Under the pieces are notes generated by a model that saw nothing but the letters and a program-made list of their open reading frames with translations, searched no databases and had not been told where the DNA came from. Below, one piece after another: positions 1 to 7,665 of a DNA stretch of 64,000 nt (positions are counted from its first letter, which is position 1; each line of letters starts with the position of its first letter). Origin of the DNA: Geoglobus acetivorans (lineage in GTDB: Archaea; Halobacteriota; Archaeoglobi; Archaeoglobales; Archaeoglobaceae); NCBI RefSeq assembly GCF_000789255.1, contig NZ_CP009552.1:620001-684000 (forward strand), written 5' to 3'. A program made the position numbers and the translations under genes.

Positions 1-987
1 CAGATGAAACCTGACCGGAAAACTGAAAGTTTTCACTTCAGTGTTCTCAAACTCAAGCTCTCTGAGAAAATCAGAGTCTGAAACTGAGTTTTCCAGAGAT
101 TCAATCACGCCGTAAGGTATATCCTCTCCAAAGATGTCTTCGATTTCCCTTCTACTCATGTTCGACAGCCTTTCGGCAACCAGCTTTTCAATTTCTTCAG
201 CCCTTGCAAGCCTTTCCTCAAATCCAACATCTGCAAGCTCATCGAGACCCAGTCTCCTGCAGAATATCTCCCAGAACACAGGCTCGTCCAGAATTCCTAC
301 TGACACGTGGCAATCTCTCGCCCTGTAAATTCTGTAACCGGGATTGGCGTAAAAATCCCTGAGATGGGGCCTGCCATTCGCAGCCCTGAGAGCGTGCAGA
401 GGCACTGAAAACAGAGCCGAACCATACATGTCAACATCGATGTAAGCACCTCTCCCAGTCCTCATCTTCCTGATGTATGCTGACAGAATTGAAATTGCAG
501 CCATCACAGATGAAGTGTAGTCTGAGAACTGGACATTCGGATCCCTCGGAATACCCTCCGACAGCCCAGACACCTCACAGATTCCGGCCATGGAGAGAAC
601 ATTGATATCGTGAACGGGCCTTGTTATTTTTGAGTTCTGGCCAAAGCCTGTTATGGAACAGTAAATGAGCCCCTCATTGATCCTGCTCAGAGTTTCGTAG
701 TCAACACCCAGTTTTTTTGCGACCCCCGGCCTGAAGCCCTCAACCACAACATCCGCACTCTCAACAAGACGGTAGAATTCATCTCTGCCTTCTTCTGTTT
801 TCAGGTCAATTCTATGCAGTTCCTTCCCCGCGTTTATCCCCGCAAATATCTCGGGCCGGTATCTCATGGGGTCTCCGGATGGTGGTTCAACCTTCACCAC
901 TCTCGCTCCCAGGTCTGAAAGAATTTTGCAGCAGAACGGACCGGGATAGTAATACGCAAGTTCGATCACAAACATTTCCCCAAGCAT
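1..987 (-). CDS. CaiB/BaiF family CoA-transferase, C-terminus cut by window edge
   Basis: The frame is open from an ATG at 987 to the window edge, so about 329 residues are visible and the C-terminus is missing. The product begins MLGEMFVIELAYYYPGPF and carries the class III CoA-transferase pattern: the N-terminal substrate loop (PGPFCCKILSDLGARVVKVE), a GFGQ turn, and an aspartate in QFSDYTSSVMAA that matches the catalytic Asp of formyl-CoA transferase. Family members move CoA between carboxylic acids. The enzyme probably activates an acid for the divergent beta-oxidation genes. A second ATG at 975 is possible. A TATA box 27 bases before 987 suggests a leaderless message from 987. The substrate cannot be read from sequence. 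Confidence 0.85.
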   Translation of the reverse strand, partial: MLGEMFVIELAYYYPGPFCCKILSDLGARVVKVEPPSGDPMRYRPEIFAGINAGKELHRIDLKTEEGRDEFYRLVESADVVVEGFRPGVAKKLGVDYETLSRINEGLIYCSITGFGQNSKITRPVHDINVLSMAGICEVSGLSEGIPRDPNVQFSDYTSSVMAAISILSAYIRKMRTGRGAYIDVDMYGSALFSVPLHALRAANGRPHLRDFYANPGYRIYRARDCHVSVGILDEPVFWEIFCRRLGLDELADVGFEERLARAEEIEKLVAERLSNMSRREIEDIFGEDIPYGVIESLENSVSDSDFLRELEFENTEVKTFSFPVRFHL

Positions 988-1007
988 GAGGGTTTCGAGG
1001 GTCAATG

Positions 1008-1020
1008 TCCTATAAAAACC
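1008..1020 (-). promoter_or_regulatory. TATA box of the CoA-transferase gene
   Basis: On the minus strand the sequence reads GGTTTTTATAGG. Its centre lies about 27 bases before the ATG at 987, the usual archaeal distance from TATA box to transcription start, so the transcript is probably leaderless. Confidence 0.5.
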
Positions 1021-1080
1021 TCATTATTTTTTATTACTCCCAGCAGACCAATCCATTCAATTAATCATCGCCAAAAGGGA

Positions 1081-1120
1081 AAATATTATTAACTTAACAA
1101 TTACGTTAATTTTTGGTGAT
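1081..1120 (+). promoter_or_regulatory. Promoter with inverted repeat before the thiolase operon
   Basis: An AT-rich TATA-like stretch (AAATATTATTAA) is followed by an inverted repeat, ATTAAC at 1088-1093 and GTTAAT at 1105-1110. A GGTGAT ribosome binding site at 1115-1120 lies just before the ATG at 1124. The inverted repeat sits where a repressor would block the transcription start. Its role as an operator is an inference. Confidence 0.45.
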
Positions 1121-1123
1121 AAA

Positions 1124-2305
1124 ATGACAAGAACTGTTATCGTCAGTGGTGTCAGAACTCCAATAGGGAGGTTTGGTGGAGGCCTGAAGGACGTTTCTGC
1201 CGTTGAACTTGGAAGCATAGTGATAAGGGAGGCCATTGAAAGGGCCGGAATAAAGCCGGAGGATGTTGACGAGGTCATTATGGGTCACGTCGTCACAGCA
1301 GGATGCGGACAGAACACGGCAAGGCACGCTGCACTCAGGGCAGGATTGCCAGATACGATCCCGGCCTATCAGATCAACAAGGTCTGCACCTCCGGGCTCA
1401 AGGCCGTGGCTCTCGGGCACCTCATGATCCAGATGGGCGAGGCTGAGATTGTCGTCGCAGGTGGCATGGAGAGCATGAGCAATGTCCCGTACGCACTGAT
1501 GAAGGCAAGATGGGGCTACAGGATGTTCAACGATACCCTTGTTGATCTCATGGTGCACGACGGTTTATGGGATCCGATATACAACCAGCACATGGCGGAG
1601 AACACTGAAGATGTGGCAAATGAGTTTGGTGTCAGCAGGGATGAAATGGATGAATGGTCATATTACAGTCACGTAAAGGCGATAAAGGCAATTGATGAAG
1701 GTAAATTCAAGGACGAGATTATTCCCGTCACAATTAAGGAGAAAAAAGGCGATAAAGTTGTTGATACTGACGAGAACCCGAGAAGAGATACAACTCTTGA
1801 AAAAATAAAGAGCCTGAAACCCGTTTTCAGGCCGGATGGCAAGATTACCGCTGCCAACGCACCCAATACAAGCGATGGTGCAGCTGCTGTTGTTCTTATG
1901 AGCGAAGAGAAAGCGAAAGAGCTTGGCATAGAGCCAAAACTTGAGGTTCTTGCACACGGCCAGGCTTCGAGAGATCCAAAGTACATCGCAACTGTTCCGG
2001 CGTATGCGGCGGAAATCGCCCTTGAAAAAGCCGGTGTTGCCAAAGAAGAGATTGGCCTGTGGGAAATCAACGAGGCCTTTGCGGCAGTAACACTCATCTC
2101 TGCCAAATATCTGCTGAATATTGACCTTGACAGGGTGAACGTCAATGGTGGAGCTGTTGCTCTCGGTCATCCGATTGGTGCAACTGGAGCGAGGCTTGTT
2201 GTAACACTCATGCACGAGATGCTGAGAAGAAATGAAGAATGCGGTGTGGTTACGCTTTGTGCAGGAATGGCTCAGGGTGATGCGATAGTCTTCAGGAAGT
2301 ATTGA
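1124..2305 (+). CDS. Acetyl-CoA C-acyltransferase (thiolase)
   Basis: This is a 393-residue classical thiolase, the usual length. It has the nucleophilic cysteine in NKVCTSGLKAV (about residue 88), the NGGAVALGHPIGATGAR loop with the catalytic His, and the second cysteine in VTLCAGMAQGDA. It cleaves 3-ketoacyl-CoA to acetyl-CoA and a shortened acyl-CoA, or runs in reverse. The GGTGAT site before the ATG supports the start. It is first in an operon with an acyl-CoA dehydrogenase (9-base gap) and a 3-hydroxyacyl-CoA dehydrogenase. Together these supply three of the four beta-oxidation steps, and no crotonase is in this operon. Chain-length preference is not visible. Confidence 0.93.
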   Translation: MTRTVIVSGVRTPIGRFGGGLKDVSAVELGSIVIREAIERAGIKPEDVDEVIMGHVVTAGCGQNTARHAALRAGLPDTIPAYQINKVCTSGLKAVALGHLMIQMGEAEIVVAGGMESMSNVPYALMKARWGYRMFNDTLVDLMVHDGLWDPIYNQHMAENTEDVANEFGVSRDEMDEWSYYSHVKAIKAIDEGKFKDEIIPVTIKEKKGDKVVDTDENPRRDTTLEKIKSLKPVFRPDGKITAANAPNTSDGAAAVVLMSEEKAKELGIEPKLEVLAHGQASRDPKYIATVPAYAAEIALEKAGVAKEEIGLWEINEAFAAVTLISAKYLLNIDLDRVNVNGGAVALGHPIGATGARLVVTLMHEMLRRNEECGVVTLCAGMAQGDAIVFRKY

Positions 2306-2314
2306 GGTGATTGT

Positions 2315-3463
2315 ATGGATTTCACGCTGGATGAAGAGCACAAAATGCTCCAGCAGGCGGTGAGAGAATTCGCTGAAAAGGAAATAATGCCATACGGGAA
2401 AGAGTACGATGAGAAAAAGGAATATCCAATGAAAATTTACAGGAAAGCCGCAAAACTCGGTTACATCGGGGCAAGCATACCTGAGGAGTACAACGGCGCT
2501 GGAATGGACTGCCTGGCTGAGGCGATAATCAGCATGGAGTTCACGAGGGCAGACAGCAGCATCGGCTCTGCCATAGACCTCGCGGTTCTCGGTGTTCCAA
2601 TGCTCCTTCATTTTGGCTCGGAGGAGCAGAAGGAAAAATTCATGGCGAAGGTCCCCAAGGGTGAGGGTATCTCGGCAATAGCCATCACCGAGCCGGATTG
2701 TGGTACTGACGTGGCCGCAATGAGGACAAGGGCCGTTAAGGACGGCAGTGAATGGGTGCTGAATGGCACAAAGCAGTTCATAACCAACGGAAGTGAGGGT
2801 ATTTACACGGTTGTTCTCGCAAAAACCGCTCAGGTTGATCCACCCCACAGAGGCATCTCGGCCTTCCTTGTAGAGCAGGACAGAGAGGGATATTCTGCCA
2901 AAAAAATAGATAAAATGGGCCTGAACTGCCACGATACTGCCGAAGTTTCTCTCAGCAATGTGAGAGTGCCTGAAGAAAATCTCGTAGGCAGGGAAAACAA
3001 TGGTTTTTACCAGCTGATGGCATTTTTCAATGAAAGCAGGATCAAGATCGGCGCTCTGCACCTCGGCATGGCCATCGGGGCATACGAAAGAGCACTTGAG
3101 TATGCGAAGGAAAGGAAGAGCTTTGGAAAACCCCTGATAGAGCATCAGGCCATAGCCTTCAAGCTTGCCGACATGTATAAAGACATAGAGGCGGCGAAGC
3201 TTCTTGTCTTCAAGGCGGCATGGCTTGTCGATAACGGTAAGGCTGATCCGGCCTTAAGCTCTGCAGCAAAGCTGTTTGCGAGTGAGGTTGCAGTAAAGGT
3301 TACCTACGAGGCCGTGCAGATCTTTGGAGGATACGGGTTCAGCAAGGAGTATGATGTTGAGAGATATTACAGGGATGCGAGGGTTGGAACGATTTATGAG
3401 GGGACGAGTGAGGCTCAGAGGATAGTCATCTCAAGAAGGCTTGCCGGAAAGATAAGGGTATGA
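2315..3463 (+). CDS. Acyl-CoA dehydrogenase
   Basis: A 382-residue FAD-dependent acyl-CoA dehydrogenase of normal family length. Family signatures visible are AIAITEPDCGTDVAAMRT (FAD/substrate signature), QIFGGYGFSKEYDVERYYRD near the C-terminus, and YEGTSEAQRIVISR, whose Glu in EGTSE is the usual catalytic base position. It introduces the alpha-beta double bond into acyl-CoA and passes electrons to an electron-transfer flavoprotein, which is not encoded here. A GAGGTGATT site precedes the ATG. It lies between thiolase and 3-hydroxyacyl-CoA dehydrogenase, with 9-base gaps on both sides. It could be a butyryl-, glutaryl- or medium-chain enzyme. Confidence 0.93.
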   Translation: MDFTLDEEHKMLQQAVREFAEKEIMPYGKEYDEKKEYPMKIYRKAAKLGYIGASIPEEYNGAGMDCLAEAIISMEFTRADSSIGSAIDLAVLGVPMLLHFGSEEQKEKFMAKVPKGEGISAIAITEPDCGTDVAAMRTRAVKDGSEWVLNGTKQFITNGSEGIYTVVLAKTAQVDPPHRGISAFLVEQDREGYSAKKIDKMGLNCHDTAEVSLSNVRVPEENLVGRENNGFYQLMAFFNESRIKIGALHLGMAIGAYERALEYAKERKSFGKPLIEHQAIAFKLADMYKDIEAAKLLVFKAAWLVDNGKADPALSSAAKLFASEVAVKVTYEAVQIFGGYGFSKEYDVERYYRDARVGTIYEGTSEAQRIVISRRLAGKIRV

Positions 3464-3472
3464 GGTGATGGG

Positions 3473-4333
3473 ATGAACGTTGAAGATGTTAAAAGGGTTG
3501 GAGTACTCGGCGCTGGAACCATGGGTGGAGGAATAGCCCAGGTATGTGCGATGGCAGGTTATGAGGTGGTGCTGAGAGACATAGAAGACAGATTCCTCGA
3601 AAGGGGGCTTGCCAATATAAGAAAAAGTCTTGAGAAGTTTGCAGAAAAGGGCAGGCTGAACGAGGATGTTGAGACGATAATGGGCAGAATAAAGCCCACA
3701 ACGAAGCTTGAGGATCTCGCAGATGTGGATGTCGTGATTGAGGCAATAATTGAGAACATGGATTTGAAAAAGGAAACGTTCAGACAGCTCAGCGAGATCG
3801 TGAAGAGGGAGGATGCGATTTTCGCTTCGAATACCTCCACGCTCAGCATCACAGAAATGGCATCAGTTACGAGGAAGCCGGAGAACTTCGTGGGCATCCA
3901 CTTCATGAACCCCGTCCCGGTGATGAAGGGAGTTGAGATCGTCAGAGGGCTGTTAACGAGCGACGAAACCTTAGAGTTTGCGGTTGAGTTCACGAAGAAG
4001 CTTGGGAAAGAGCCAGTTGTCTGCAGGGACTCTCCGGGCTTCATCTCCAACAGAATCCTGATGCCCTGGATAAACGAGGGAATCTGGGTGCTTTACGAGG
4101 GTGTTGCGACGAAGGAGGAGATAGACAGGGGAATGAGACTCTTCACAAACGTTCCGATGGGGCCGTTAGAGCTTGCCGACCTGATTGGCTTAGACATCTG
4201 CCTTGCTGCAATCGAAACCCTGCACAGAGAGCTCGGAGACAAATACCGCCCCTGCCCCCTGCTCAAGCAGATGGTTCAGGCGGGATTGCTCGGAAGGAAG
4301 ACGGGAAGGGGCTTCTACGACTACAGCAAGTGA
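3473..4333 (+). CDS. 3-hydroxyacyl-CoA (3-hydroxybutyryl-CoA) dehydrogenase
   Basis: A 286-residue NAD-dependent 3-hydroxyacyl-CoA dehydrogenase. The Rossmann dinucleotide motif [11 protein letters not shown] is at residues 13-23. The catalytic His is in [19 protein letters not shown], and the C-terminal domain carries [18 protein letters not shown] and a closing [11 protein letters not shown]. It oxidises 3-hydroxyacyl-CoA to 3-ketoacyl-CoA. AGGTGATGGG before the ATG supports the start. It is the last gene of the operon and is followed by a T-rich stretch. It resembles the free-standing Hbd type, unlike the fused paralogue at 36119-38098. Confidence 0.93.
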   Translation: MNVEDVKRVGVLGAGTMGGGIAQVCAMAGYEVVLRDIEDRFLERGLANIRKSLEKFAEKGRLNEDVETIMGRIKPTTKLEDLADVDVVIEAIIENMDLKKETFRQLSEIVKREDAIFASNTSTLSITEMASVTRKPENFVGIHFMNPVPVMKGVEIVRGLLTSDETLEFAVEFTKKLGKEPVVCRDSPGFISNRILMPWINEGIWVLYEGVATKEEIDRGMRLFTNVPMGPLELADLIGLDICLAAIETLHRELGDKYRPCPLLKQMVQAGLLGRKTGRGFYDYSK

Positions 4334-4352
4334 TTTTTCTCCTCTTTTTTTA
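4334..4352 (+). terminator. T-rich terminator after the beta-oxidation operon
   Basis: Directly after the stop codon the coding strand reads TTTTTCTCCTCTTTTTTT, a pyrimidine/T-rich run of the kind that ends archaeal transcripts. No hairpin was seen. Confidence 0.45.
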
Positions 4353-4398
4353 ACAGAAATCTATTTTTCAATAATTTAAAGATTATTCCCTCATTACA

Positions 4399-4690
4399 TT
4401 TAATGCTGACGTTACTATCCTTTCAATTCTCCTGGCATCCCATAGAGTGTATGCTGCGATTCTGAAATACATCGAGAAGGTACTGAATGTATGGAGGCAC
4501 CGGAATTATTGTCCATCCCCACTTTTTAGCATAGCAGAAACGGCAGCACTTCGGTGAATCCTTCCATTCACAATTGACCTCCTTTTGCTCAAAAACCCCG
4601 ATAAAATCATTCCTGCAGGAATGTCCTCGAGTTATGTCCGATTGTGATTGCTGCACCACCTGCACAGCTCAGGAGTTTTGGCACTATCAT
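4399..4690 (-). pseudogene. Decayed C-terminal copy of the glycine-zipper secreted protein
   Basis: Read on the minus strand, this stretch encodes AKKWGWTIIPVPPYIQY in one frame and YFRIAAYTLWDA in the next. The intact protein at 6460-7317 ends with SKSFSWVTVPVAPYV followed by YFRVASYTLWDA. The two matches are in the right order and spacing but need a frame change near 4480. Further upstream, around 4620-4690, a Gly/Ala/Ile-rich segment may be the remains of the glycine zipper. It is best read as a frameshifted remnant of a third copy of the secreted-protein family. The 80-residue open frame at 4423-4665 is part of it and is probably not a gene. Confidence 0.6.
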
Positions 4691-4698
4691 CACCCTCG

Positions 4699-5055
4699 TC
4701 AAAACTCTTTGGAACGGCTTTCAAGTTGCCTCTCCTCAAGGCTTTTCAGACATCTTGCACCGCAAACTGGAGGGAGTGTGAAAGCGAGGAGCAGCTGAGC
4801 AAGGTAGAGAAAGTTCCACACGAACGTGAAAAAACCATTAATGTTGAAGGGAGATACCACAGCCAGCATCCCGGACACAAATATGGGAATAGCGAACAGC
4901 TTCAGGCAGATTTTATCTTTACTCAGCATGTACAGCACAATCAGCAAAATTTCCGAGAGAACTACGGAGGAGTAAACGAAACTCTCAAAAACGGCGTAGA
5001 AGAAAAATACAGTGTTCAAAAAAATTATGGAGTAGATGATTGTTGTCTTCCGCAT
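4699..5055 (-). CDS. Small membrane protein, partner of the 5059-5940 secreted protein
   Basis: A 118-residue hydrophobic protein with about three predicted membrane segments: IIYSIIFLNTVFFFYAVFE, a segment around VVLSEILLIVLYML, and two adjoining stretches near LFAIPIFVSGMLAVVSPF and FFTFVWNFLYLAQLLLAF. It starts 3 bases after the stop of the secreted-protein gene, so the two are almost certainly co-transcribed. I recognise no family. The layout copies the neighbouring pair (6460-7317 with 5995-6426), so an immunity, anchoring or export role for the secreted partner is a reasonable guess, not a demonstrated function. Confidence 0.6.
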   Translation of the reverse strand: MRKTTIIYSIIFLNTVFFFYAVFESFVYSSVVLSEILLIVLYMLSKDKICLKLFAIPIFVSGMLAVVSPFNINGFFTFVWNFLYLAQLLLAFTLPPVCGARCLKSLEERQLESRSKEF

Positions 5056-5058
5056 AAT

Positions 5059-5940
5059 TTATCCTCTGCTGAACTCCAGATGGGCAGTATAGCTGTCAGA
5101 TAGCTCAATTGTGTGAAACTCAACGCCAGCTAACGCCACATAGTTTATCTTGTAGTCTACATCAACTGCGCCTGTATTTGGAGTTACATCATCGCCAATG
5201 TGGAATACAGTACCACTCGTTGCTCCATCACCGAACAAGATTGCCGGCTGATTCAGTGTGATGCCTTCTGTCTGAATATCGAAGTAAACCGATGAGTCAA
5301 CGTAGCCAGTCCCGCTCAGGTCTATCGAACTCGATGGTGAAATCTCTGTGATGATTGTCGTGTCAAATGTCCACGTGGCAATCTTGATCCCAAAAACATT
5401 GTATATGTCAAAAACCCTATGGAAATTTTTGTAATCAGACCAGTGAACGGCTAACGAGGAAATGCTATTCTGACTCTTCTCAACAAAAGTGGCAGCATAG
5501 AACCACATGTGTGAATCAAAGACAACGTTACCTGTGTTCAGATCTATAATAGCAATAGATTCTGAACCTTTCGAGTCGTTCCACTCAACCTCAGCCAAAA
5601 TTGTATTGTCTAGCTTTTGTGCTTTTAAGTAATCTTCTATCGCCTTTAGGACCATTTGCCTTTTGGTTTTGTCGAGTTTGGTGACCTTATCTACTTCATT
5701 TAGTGCATAGGCAACTGCTTTTGATATTGCATAAGATTCGTTTACTGGTTTCCATAGTCGATTTGATTTTGAGTGCATGTGATATATTGGCCTTGCTTTT
5801 GTAGATTTTAAAGATTTCTCTGCAACAACATGCAGATCCTTTGATAGTCTTCCGGTTGTCATAGGTGCTGCAGCCGTCACCGGACTCACTACGCTACCCA
5901 CCATCACCAAAACCAGCAACACCGCTACGGCTCTTTTCAC
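5059..5940 (-). CDS. Secreted protein with MKRA-type signal peptide, unknown function
   Basis: A 293-residue protein with a clear Sec signal peptide (MKRAVAVLLVLVMVGSVV, probable cleavage after TAA near residue 24). The mature part has a charged alpha-helical half with DKTKRQMVLKAIEDYLKAQK, then a beta-rich C-terminal half rich in Ser, Thr, Val and Asp (DLSGTGYVDSSVYFDIQTEG). No cysteines or catalytic motif stand out. The signal peptide and the promoter closely match those of the 6460-7317 gene, but the mature parts do not resemble each other. GAGGTGACG before the start supports it. A membrane-protein gene follows after 3 bases. I do not recognise the family. Confidence 0.7.
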   Translation of the reverse strand: MKRAVAVLLVLVMVGSVVSPVTAAAPMTTGRLSKDLHVVAEKSLKSTKARPIYHMHSKSNRLWKPVNESYAISKAVAYALNEVDKVTKLDKTKRQMVLKAIEDYLKAQKLDNTILAEVEWNDSKGSESIAIIDLNTGNVVFDSHMWFYAATFVEKSQNSISSLAVHWSDYKNFHRVFDIYNVFGIKIATWTFDTTIITEISPSSSIDLSGTGYVDSSVYFDIQTEGITLNQPAILFGDGATSGTVFHIGDDVTPNTGAVDVDYKINYVALAGVEFHTIELSDSYTAHLEFSRG

Positions 5941-5970
5941 CGCGTCACCTCAGAAGGCATTGAACATCAA

Positions 5971-6002
5971 ACTATTTATTATCTAAAAAGTTAATTACAA
6001 AC
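5971..6002 (-). promoter_or_regulatory. Promoter of the 5059-5940 secreted-protein cassette
   Basis: On the minus strand this holds GTTTGTAATTAACTTTTTAG followed by an AT-rich TATA stretch (ATAATAAATAG), about 30-60 bases before the ATG. The same GTTTGTAA...TTTTTAGA element, at similar spacing, lies before the paralogous secreted gene (7369-7390). It also covers the last codons of the preceding membrane-protein gene. Confidence 0.5.
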
Positions 6003-6426
6003 GTTTGATTAGGCAGATTGCAAGCGTAACCAGATATCCCATTAAAACAGTTGCAAAGGTACTATTTGGTTGTCCAAGTTCAAACGACTGTTGCAGAATG
6101 ACCGACATGCTGAATCCGAACAGACTTAGGATTACCAGAACGCTCAGCCATACGCCAAAACCCAGAAGCAAACTCCTCAAAACTTTAACGTCTGACGCCT
6201 TATTTGTAAAAATGTAGTGTCCCAGCACAAGATAGAACACCAACAACCCGTCAGACAACCACACGAAAACGTCGTTGGGTGGTATCTTGAGGACTGAGGT
6301 TCCGTGGATGGCATATTTTTTTGCAAAAAAGAAACTTTGGATTAGGAGAATCATGAAAATCCAGATGTAGTACAGCAGCAGTCCAAATAACATTCCAGCA
6401 GCATCAAATCTGCTGAATCTACTCAT
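5995..6426 (-). CDS. Four-helix membrane protein, partner of the 6460-7317 secreted protein
   Basis: A 143-residue protein with four hydrophobic segments: MLFGLLLYYIWIFMILLIQ, WLSDGLLVFYLVLGHYIF, SLLLGFGVWLSVLVILSLFG and FATVLMGYLVTLAICLI. It begins 33 bases after the stop of the glycine-zipper secreted protein, on the same strand. No family is recognised. In position and size it matches the membrane partner of the second cassette (4699-5055), although the two do not look alike in sequence. An immunity or membrane-receptor role is inferred from context only. Confidence 0.6.
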   Translation of the reverse strand: MSRFSRFDAAGMLFGLLLYYIWIFMILLIQSFFFAKKYAIHGTSVLKIPPNDVFVWLSDGLLVFYLVLGHYIFTNKASDVKVLRSLLLGFGVWLSVLVILSLFGFSMSVILQQSFELGQPNSTFATVLMGYLVTLAICLIKRL

Positions 6427-6459
6427 TTTTTATCCCCAATTTATAAAAAAATTAAGAAT

Positions 6460-7317
6460 TTAAGGGTTTCCAATTCCGAGTGCATCCCATAATGTATAGG
6501 ATGCCACTCTGAAATAATTTGGCACCCATGCGACATAAGGCGCTACTGGTACTGTTACCCAGCTAAAGCTTTTTGAGAACCAGAACCATATACTTCCGTG
6601 CTCATCAAGGAGCATGTTTGACAAATCTGCTCCAAACCAAAGTGCTAATACTCCCCCCACTATTCCTCCGACTACACCACCAACTCCGCCTCCAAGCACT
6701 TCTCCAACAATTCCTCCAATAACCGCTCCTGCTACTACTGGCGGCAATCCTGCTATTTTCTGTGAGTTGTAATCCGAGATGTGGTAATGTACCAGCTTGT
6801 TTCCAGTAATGTAGCTGTCGTCCCAAGGTTCTATCCGATAGTATGCATAGTCTGGATGAGGATACTTGACACCGTACCATTTTACGAACTTCACACCGTC
6901 CCACCAGTAGGAATAGGAGAGTATCCTGATGTTCGCAACGCGTTTGCTATTTTCAGACAGCAGCTTCTTCGTAACGTTTGAATCCAGTGGGTTATACTTG
7001 GACTCGTACTTGTTGACGAGTCTCCCTTTGCTGTACACTTCGATAGTGTATTTACCATTGTTTTCACTCACCCTGTATTCGAATATGTATGTCTTGCCAG
7101 TTTTGAGATCCTTAATTTCTAAATTGGCTTTTGTTAAGTTTTTGTTGCTTTTCAGACTTATTAACACATTGTTCACTTCAACAACTGTTGATGTCCTTGA
7201 CTTCTCTCGGAGGATCAGTTTGACATGTGTTCTCGTGACTTCTGTATTTGCCATTGCTGGTGTTATTACGCTTCCAAGCATCACTAAAACCAGCAGCACC
7301 GCCAGTGCCCTTTTCAT
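6460..7317 (-). CDS. Secreted protein with glycine-zipper hydrophobic segment
   Basis: A 285-residue product from the ATG at 7317, chosen because it has a GAGGTTGATG site just upstream and starts directly with the signal peptide MKRALAVLLVLVMLGSVITP. A longer frame to 7350 would put 11 charged residues before the signal. The N-terminal half is soluble and Lys-rich. From about residue 195 there is a long Gly/Val/Ile run (VAGAVIGGIVGEVLGGGVGG and onward) with repeated GxxxG spacing, then an aromatic C-terminus (FWFSKSFSWVTVPVAPYV...YTLWDALG). Glycine zippers of this kind occur in pore-forming toxins and in membrane-inserting linkers. Its C-terminus is the parent of the pseudogene at 4399-4690. 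Function unknown. A secreted antagonistic peptide precursor is one possibility. Confidence 0.7.
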   Translation of the reverse strand: MKRALAVLLVLVMLGSVITPAMANTEVTRTHVKLILREKSRTSTVVEVNNVLISLKSNKNLTKANLEIKDLKTGKTYIFEYRVSENNGKYTIEVYSKGRLVNKYESKYNPLDSNVTKKLLSENSKRVANIRILSYSYWWDGVKFVKWYGVKYPHPDYAYYRIEPWDDSYITGNKLVHYHISDYNSQKIAGLPPVVAGAVIGGIVGEVLGGGVGGVVGGIVGGVLALWFGADLSNMLLDEHGSIWFWFSKSFSWVTVPVAPYVAWVPNYFRVASYTLWDALGIGNP

Positions 7318-7344
7318 TTCATCAACCTCAAAATCAAGTGAGAG

Positions 7345-7422
7345 TATCATATATTTATTAATTTCTATTCTAAAAATTTTAGTTACAAACTAAACTGTTT
7401 AGTCACCAGCTAAACTTTTTAG
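7345..7422 (-). promoter_or_regulatory. Promoter and repeated TAAAC sites before the glycine-zipper gene
   Basis: A TATA box (minus strand AATAAATATATGATA) lies at about 7343-7357, roughly 30-40 bases before the ATG. Upstream of it come the shared GTTTGTAAC...TTTTTAGA element, then a near-perfect palindrome CTAAACTGTTTAG at 7390-7402 and another CTAAAC at 7410-7415. The spacing upstream of the TATA box suits an activator site more than a repressor site. Function inferred. Confidence 0.45.
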
Positions 7423-7665
7423 AGGCAGATTAAAAATTTTAATTCCGAAATAAAAATATACTTGGTCGACTAAAGAGGGGGACTGTCAAATTAACACCCC
7501 CAGATTATACAAGCCCACAAAACTCCCCACACAGCTTTGAAGAGAGGCAGACGGGCTCGTGGGATCTTTTATCTTTAGCAACTCTCGCAACATCTTTCCA
7601 TGCTTAAAACCACAGCTTTTCTATTATGTGAAAAATTTTAAATTAGTCAGACATCAATACACAAC
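7423..7665. other. Intergenic stretch with a GC hairpin and a promoter
   Basis: No gene is seen here. A hairpin with arms GGGGG(AC)TGT and ACACCCCC spans 7477-7501. It could be an RNA structure or the leftover end of a mobile element, but there is no second end or transposase nearby. A TATA-like AAATTTTAAATTAG near 7628-7640 lies about 30 bases before the ATG at 7666 and probably drives that gene. Confidence 0.4.

Noticed and set aside
1658-3145. Long open frame (495 codons) on the minus strand
   Set aside because: It is antisense to the thiolase and acyl-CoA dehydrogenase genes, which have clear family motifs. The translation shows no recognisable domain and has the composition of a mirror frame.
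4648-5103. Open frame of 151 codons on the plus strand over the small membrane gene
   Set aside because: The minus-strand frame encodes a coherent hydrophobic protein coupled to the secreted-protein gene. The plus frame shows no pattern.
7381-7422. Repeated TAAAC units as a possible CRISPR or tandem repeat
   Set aside because: The units are too short and irregular. They fit regulatory half-sites better.
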